Shown here one piece after another: positions 7,212 through 10,919 of a DNA stretch of 10,919 nucleotides. The stretch comes from Rickettsiales bacterium (GTDB taxonomy: Bacteria > Pseudomonadota > Alphaproteobacteria > Rickettsiales > 21-14-0-20-44-7): positions 1-10,919 of the forward strand of contig JALZVI010000160.1 of the NCBI GenBank assembly GCA_023301015.1, in the 5' to 3' direction. A model generated the notes under the pieces. The model saw only the letters and a list, made by a program, of their open reading frames with translations, searched no databases and had not been told where the DNA came from. How positions within the stretch are numbered: position 1 is the stretch's first letter; each line of letters starts with the position of its first letter. The position numbers and the translations under genes were made by a program.

Positions 7212-7848
7212 ACATATACTATCAGGCGTTCTTATAGCCGTATTTATAATCGCATTTTCTGCGCTCAATGCCGCTGCCCAAACATCGCTGGCAGTTGGCG
7301 AGAAAGCCAACAATTTCACCTTGCCGAACGCGTATGGCGAGGAAGTTGATTTATATACCGAGCTAGAAAAAGGCGCTGCTATAGTTAGCTTCTATCGCGG
7401 TAGTTGGTGTCCAATATGCAATGTTCAGCTGCGCAGCTATCAACAAAAACTGCCCGAGATTCAAGCTTTGGGCGCACAGCTAATCGCAATCTCCCCAGAA
7501 ACACCGTCAAGCACAGAGGCTGCATTGGTAAAAAGCAAGCTTACATTCCAAACACTCAGCGACAAAGGGAATATAACCGCCAATGATTATGGCATTCTAT
7601 GGTCTGTTCCAGAAGGAGCTAAAGAAGGATTTTCGAAATGGCTGAAGCAATCATCTGGAAAAGAATTGGAAGATTTCAATGATTCAGAAGGCTATGCTTT
7701 GCCTATGCCCGCAACTTTTGTTATTAACAAGAATGGGATTGTGACATATGCGTTTGTCGAAGAAGATTATAAACAGCGCGCCAAAATTGAAGATATTATA
7801 AATACACTACAGGACATGAAGAATGAAAAAGAACTACCATCAAACTAA
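7201..7848 (+). CDS. Exported peroxiredoxin-like (AhpC/TSA family) thiol protein
   Basis: A 215-residue thioredoxin-fold protein. Residues 1-26 form a signal peptide or anchor (MQNKH, a hydrophobic core, then NAAA before Gln27), which places the catalytic part in the periplasm. The fold begins near VGEKANNFTLPNAYG (32-46). The active-site region FYRGSWCPIC (64-73) gives Cys70 and Cys73 in a CPIC arrangement, as in the peroxiredoxin-like family with an RG-x-WCPxC signature. Pro170 in PMPATFVI is the expected cis-proline opposite the active site. It probably reduces peroxides or handles disulfides outside the cytoplasm; the electron donor is unknown. Its start overlaps the CPAC protein gene by 11 bp and its end overlaps the hydrolase-OsmC gene by 26 bp, so all three are probably made together. 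Confidence 0.88.
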   Translation: MQNKHILSGVLIAVFIIAFSALNAAAQTSLAVGEKANNFTLPNAYGEEVDLYTELEKGAAIVSFYRGSWCPICNVQLRSYQQKLPEIQALGAQLIAISPETPSSTEAALVKSKLTFQTLSDKGNITANDYGILWSVPEGAKEGFSKWLKQSSGKELEDFNDSEGYALPMPATFVINKNGIVTYAFVEEDYKQRAKIEDIINTLQDMKNEKELPSN

Positions 7849-9025
7849 ACCAGTTGAATTTGAATCTACCAACGGCATAAAACTATCTGGAAGATTAGAA
7901 ACCCCAATTTTATGCGAGGCAAAGGCTTATGCAATTTTTGCGCATTGCTTCACTTGCTCAAAAGACATCGCCGCAGCCACCCATATCTCACGCAGCTTAG
8001 CCGCACTAGGAATTGCCGTTTTGCGCTTTGATTTCGCTGGTTTAGGAAAAAGCGAGGGGAGCTTTGCCGACAGCAATTTCTCTTCCAATGTTGAAGACTT
8101 GGTAAAAGCAGCCGAATTTTTGAGCAAAAACTATGCTGCACCACAATTGCTGATAGGTCATAGCTTGGGAGGCGCCGCAGTTTTGGCAGCCGCTGGAAAA
8201 ATTGAAACCATAGAAGCCGTAGCAACAATTGGCGCACCAGCAGAACCTGCTCATGTTGCCGCACATTTTGCCAAAAGCAGAGACGAAATTGTGCAAGATG
8301 GAGAAGCTAAACTTTCAATCGGCGGAAGAGATTTCTGCATTAAAAAACAATTCTTGGAAGATATTGAAAGCCAAAAACTTGTCGAGAAAATCGCAGCCTT
8401 AAAAAAACCTATTCTGGTTATGCATTCGCCCACAGATAGCACTGTTGGCATCGAAAATGCACAAAAGATATATGAAGCCGCATCACACCCAAAAAGCTTT
8501 GTATCACTCGCTGGCGCAGATCATATATTATCCAACAAGAAAGATTCGGAATATGTTGCCGAAACTATAAGCTCTTGGGCGAAAAGATATCTCAATATCG
8601 AAACAAACTCGCAAGCTAACGAAGATAGCAGCGGGCTAACTGTTTCAGAAGTTGGAACGGCAAACTTCGTTCATAGAATCTCTGCAAATGGGCATAGCTT
8701 CATAGGAGACGAGCCAAAATCAATAGGCGGCGCAGATGCAGGCGCAGCACCATATGATTTTTTACTAGCCTCCTTGGGCTTGTGCAAGTCAGTAACGCTA
8801 AGACTATACGCCGAACATAAAGGTTGGGATTTGCAGCATATTGAGGTGGAATTAGAACATTCGAGAAAAGATGAGGCAGAGGCAATTGCTGTAAAGCTAA
8901 ACTTAAAGGGCGAACTGTCAGAAGAGCAGATTAATCGCTTGCACGAAATTGCCGAGAAATGCCCCGTTCAGAGAACACTACAAAACCCGATAGAAGTTGA
9001 AACAAAGATATCAGTTTCAGATTAG
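7823..9025 (+). CDS. Bifunctional alpha/beta hydrolase-OsmC fusion protein
   Basis: A 400-residue cytoplasmic protein with two domains. Residues about 10-258 are an alpha/beta hydrolase: HCFTCSKD follows the oxyanion strand (41-48), FDFAGLGKSEG is at 69-79, and the elbow GHSLGG gives Ser114. Asp205 in PTDSTV and His234 in GADHIL complete the triad. Residues about 265-400 are an OsmC/Ohr-type domain with the two expected cysteines, Cys321 in LGLCKSVTLRLYA (peroxidatic) and Cys380 in EKCPVQRTL (resolving). OsmC domains reduce organic hydroperoxides. The hydrolase partner may process lipid or ester substrates, but that link is inferred. This fusion is a recognised family. The start ATG has AGGA 8 bp upstream, inside the redoxin gene, which it overlaps by 26 bp. 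Confidence 0.92.
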   Translation: MKKNYHQTKPVEFESTNGIKLSGRLETPILCEAKAYAIFAHCFTCSKDIAAATHISRSLAALGIAVLRFDFAGLGKSEGSFADSNFSSNVEDLVKAAEFLSKNYAAPQLLIGHSLGGAAVLAAAGKIETIEAVATIGAPAEPAHVAAHFAKSRDEIVQDGEAKLSIGGRDFCIKKQFLEDIESQKLVEKIAALKKPILVMHSPTDSTVGIENAQKIYEAASHPKSFVSLAGADHILSNKKDSEYVAETISSWAKRYLNIETNSQANEDSSGLTVSEVGTANFVHRISANGHSFIGDEPKSIGGADAGAAPYDFLLASLGLCKSVTLRLYAEHKGWDLQHIEVELEHSRKDEAEAIAVKLNLKGELSEEQINRLHEIAEKCPVQRTLQNPIEVETKISVSD

Positions 9026-9118
9026 GTATAATAGTTTTCTAATTCTATCGTTGTAACCTTTTTATAAAGGAGTACATCTTACCTTTAGTATATATAATTA
9101 ATTTCAGAGGAGTATTAG
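9026..9118 (+). promoter_or_regulatory. AT-rich spacer with two TATAAT boxes and two GGAGTA ribosome-site-like elements
   Basis: TATAAT occurs at 9027-9032 and 9093-9098, though neither has a convincing -35 at normal spacing. AAAGGAGTA (9066-9074) lacks any start codon downstream within range, while AGAGGAGTA (9106-9114) is the working ribosome site 6 bp ahead of the ATG at 9119. The first GG is partly paired in a small inverted repeat CCTTT/AAAGG (9057-9070). The gene that follows may therefore have its own promoter in addition to read-through. Confidence 0.4.
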
Positions 9119-10678
9119 ATGGGACAGGTTTCAGGATTTGCATTGAGCACGATAGAGGTTCTAGCGTATTTGTTTGTTTTTGTAGTTGGGTTAGTAGTCC
9201 TTTGGATTATCTATATGTATATAGCCGACAAGGTTCAGACCAAAAGCACGCTAAGACGCAACTACCCAGTTTTGGCCAGATTCCGTTATTTGTTTGAGCA
9301 TCAAGGTGAGTTTTTCCGTCAATATTTCTTCGCAAATGACCGTGAAGAAATGCCGTTTAACCGCGCTGAACGTTCATGGGCATACCGCGCTTCAAAGGAT
9401 GTTGATAGCACAGTAGCTTTTGGTTCTTCGCGTGACTTGCGCATTCCCGGAACAGTTTATTTCGCTAACTGCCCATTCCCAATGTTGAGTGAAGACACTA
9501 TTAAATCTCCAGAAATTACAATTGGGCCCTATTGCGACAAGCCGTATAAAACAGCATCGCTCTTTAACATATCTGGAATGAGCTATGGCGCAATTTCCAT
9601 CCCTGCGGTGAGAGCTTTGTCAAAAGGTGCAAAAATGGCGGGTGTTTGGATGAATACTGGCGAAGGTGGATTGTCACCTTATCATCTTGAAGGCGGCGCA
9701 GATATTGTTTTCCAAATCGGTACAGCAAAATTTGGTGTGCGAAAAAAGGAAGGTGGCTTTGACGAAGAAAAACTGAAAAAAGCTGCTGCGCATGATCAAG
9801 TTAGAATGTTTGAAATCAAACTTAGCCAAGGTGCAAAACCAGGCAAAGGCGGCATTCTCCCCGGTGCGAAAGTGAATGAAGAGATCGCAGAAATCCGTGG
9901 ACTTGAAGTTGGTCAAGATGCTATCAGCCCTAACCGCCACCCAGAAATTGATAGTGTGCCAGACTTGCTAGACATGATTGACTATGTCCGCAAAACCACA
10001 GGCAAGCCTGTTGGCTTTAAGGCCGTTGTTGGTTCATACGGATTTTTTGAGGTGCTATGTTCTCATATCAACAAACGCGGAATTGAAAGCGCGCCTGATT
10101 TTATCACTATTGATAGCGCCGATGGCGGAACAGGTGCAGCGCCGATGAGTCTTATTGACAATATGGGTATGCCTATCAAAGAAAGCCTGCCGATTGTTGT
10201 GGATATTTTAAAGAAGCATAAGCTGCGTGAGCGCATCAAAGTATGTGCCAGTGGTAAATTGATAAACCCTTCTGAAGCGACATGGGCATTTTGTGCTGGT
10301 GCAGATTTCATCAATTCAGCGCGTGGCTTTATGTTTGCACTTGGTTGCATTCAAGCATTGCAGTGCAATAAGAACACTTGCCCAACAGGCATCACAACAC
10401 ATGACAAGAAATTGCAGTATGGCCTAGACCCAGAAGACAAAGCCGTGCGTGTGATGCAATATGCAAAGAATATGCAAAAAGAGATTGGCATAATGGCGCA
10501 TTCATGCGGAGTGAACGAGCCAAGGAAATTGAAGCGCCACCATGCACGAATTGTACTGCCTAACGGCAAATCTGTTGGCATGGAAGAGCTATACCCCGAA
10601 CCGATAGACAAAGAGGCGAAAGAAAGCGGCTCTAAGGGCGGTGATTCGAATGCATGCAAAATGCCAACGGACGACTAG
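9119..10678 (+). CDS. Membrane-anchored FMN-binding glutamate synthase-family protein
   Basis: A 519-residue protein related to the central FMN domain of glutamate synthase large subunit. Residues about 13-36 form a transmembrane helix. After it comes the YPVLARFRYLFE segment (49-60) typical of this stand-alone family, then the barrel, with ISGMSYGAIS (151-160), the QGAKPGKGG loop (237-245), SADGGTGAAP (333-342) and ASGKL (377-381). Cys410, Cys416 and Cys421 have the C-x5-C-x4-C spacing, followed by PTG, that holds the 3Fe-4S cluster in GltB. The N-terminal glutaminase domain and the C-terminal GXGXG helix domain of full-length GltB are absent, so glutamine-dependent glutamate synthesis cannot be assumed; the true substrate and ammonia source are unknown. 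The start is fixed by AGGAG 6 bp upstream. It is the last gene in the rightward group. Confidence 0.9.
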   Translation: MGQVSGFALSTIEVLAYLFVFVVGLVVLWIIYMYIADKVQTKSTLRRNYPVLARFRYLFEHQGEFFRQYFFANDREEMPFNRAERSWAYRASKDVDSTVAFGSSRDLRIPGTVYFANCPFPMLSEDTIKSPEITIGPYCDKPYKTASLFNISGMSYGAISIPAVRALSKGAKMAGVWMNTGEGGLSPYHLEGGADIVFQIGTAKFGVRKKEGGFDEEKLKKAAAHDQVRMFEIKLSQGAKPGKGGILPGAKVNEEIAEIRGLEVGQDAISPNRHPEIDSVPDLLDMIDYVRKTTGKPVGFKAVVGSYGFFEVLCSHINKRGIESAPDFITIDSADGGTGAAPMSLIDNMGMPIKESLPIVVDILKKHKLRERIKVCASGKLINPSEATWAFCAGADFINSARGFMFALGCIQALQCNKNTCPTGITTHDKKLQYGLDPEDKAVRVMQYAKNMQKEIGIMAHSCGVNEPRKLKRHHARIVLPNGKSVGMEELYPEPIDKEAKESGSKGGDSNACKMPTDD

Positions 10679-10919
10679 TTAGCTTCTTGCCTTTTCTGAG
10701 CTTCCAGAATTGCTTTCGTTAGTGCTTCTGGCATCTCTGGCAAGTCTTTTGCATCTGCACTAAACGCCTTTTTGCTCAAATCCTTGGTTAGGCGATAGGC
10801 ATTGAGGTATGATTTGCAGGCTCGACATCTTGAAATATGAAAAGCAAATCTCAGGCGCTTTGGTGCGGAAAGTTCCCCATCTAGATAATCATCTATAAAA
10901 CCATCAAAGCCCTGACAAA
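10675..10919 (-). CDS. Zinc-finger anti-sigma-like protein, C-terminal part (partial)
   Basis: The last 80 codons of a minus-strand gene that enters from the right edge. The visible protein begins CQGFDGFIDDYLDGELSAPK. It contains H27-I-S-R-C31-R-A-C34 with a cysteine 26 residues before the histidine, which is the ZAS pattern (C-x25-H-x3-C-x2-C) of zf-HC2 domains in ChrR- and RsrA-type anti-sigma factors. YLDGEL is also characteristic of these domains. The tail (35-80) is charged and alpha-helical in character, with no transmembrane helix, so this would be a cytoplasmic, soluble form. If it is an anti-sigma factor, its sigma gene should lie just outside the window, upstream on the minus strand. 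The N-terminal start is not visible. The stop codon overlaps that of the convergent gene. Confidence 0.72.
   Translation of the reverse strand, partial: CQGFDGFIDDYLDGELSAPKRLRFAFHISRCRACKSYLNAYRLTKDLSKKAFSADAKDLPEMPEALTKAILEAQKRQEAN

Noticed and set aside
10351..10659. A 102-codon minus-strand open frame, and others antisense to the glutamate synthase-like gene
   Set aside because: These are shadows of a well-supported enzyme gene on the other strand with no domain of their own.

Overview
The window looks like chromosomal DNA of an AT-leaning Gram-negative bacterium, probably a pseudomonad-phylum (Proteobacteria) lineage. The evidence is a lipoprotein with a lipobox, two further proteins with Sec-type signal peptides, an alpha/beta hydrolase-OsmC fusion, a membrane-anchored FMN glutamate synthase-like enzyme and a ChrR-type zinc anti-sigma motif. 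The genus cannot be named from the sequence alone. No tRNA, rRNA, CRISPR array, transposase or insertion sequence was seen.

Left half (1-5620, minus strand): one uninterrupted reading frame of at least 1873 codons that runs off the left edge. It encodes an exported giant: signal peptide, ten divergent beta-sandwich repeats of about 120-155 residues (DUF11/DUF7933-like), three SdrD-B/CNA-B-like domains, and the start of a further DUF11-like repeat. All 24 visible cysteines fall into pairs: one pair in each of the ten repeats, one extra pair in a loop of repeat 4, and one pair in the first SdrD-B-like domain.

Middle (5621-6097): a 477-bp divergent intergenic region with several inverted repeats. 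They include a 17-bp palindrome just upstream of the giant gene, a strong hairpin at 5747-5783, and a well-formed promoter (5994-6022) for the rightward genes with a possible upstream operator at 5957-5974.

Right half (6098-10678, plus strand): five genes in one direction. They are a lipoprotein alpha/beta hydrolase, a 67-residue membrane protein carrying a CPAC motif, an exported peroxiredoxin-like protein with a CPIC motif, a cytoplasmic alpha/beta hydrolase-OsmC fusion, and a membrane-anchored FMN/3Fe-4S glutamate synthase-like oxidoreductase. The middle three genes overlap one another (11 and 26 bp) and are almost certainly co-translated. Their shared theme is thiol and peroxide chemistry on both sides of the inner membrane; that joint role is inferred from context.

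Right edge (10675-10919, minus strand): the C-terminal 80 codons of a zinc-finger anti-sigma-like protein (H-x3-C-x2-C). It converges on the glutamate synthase-like gene so closely that the two stop codons share a CTAG.
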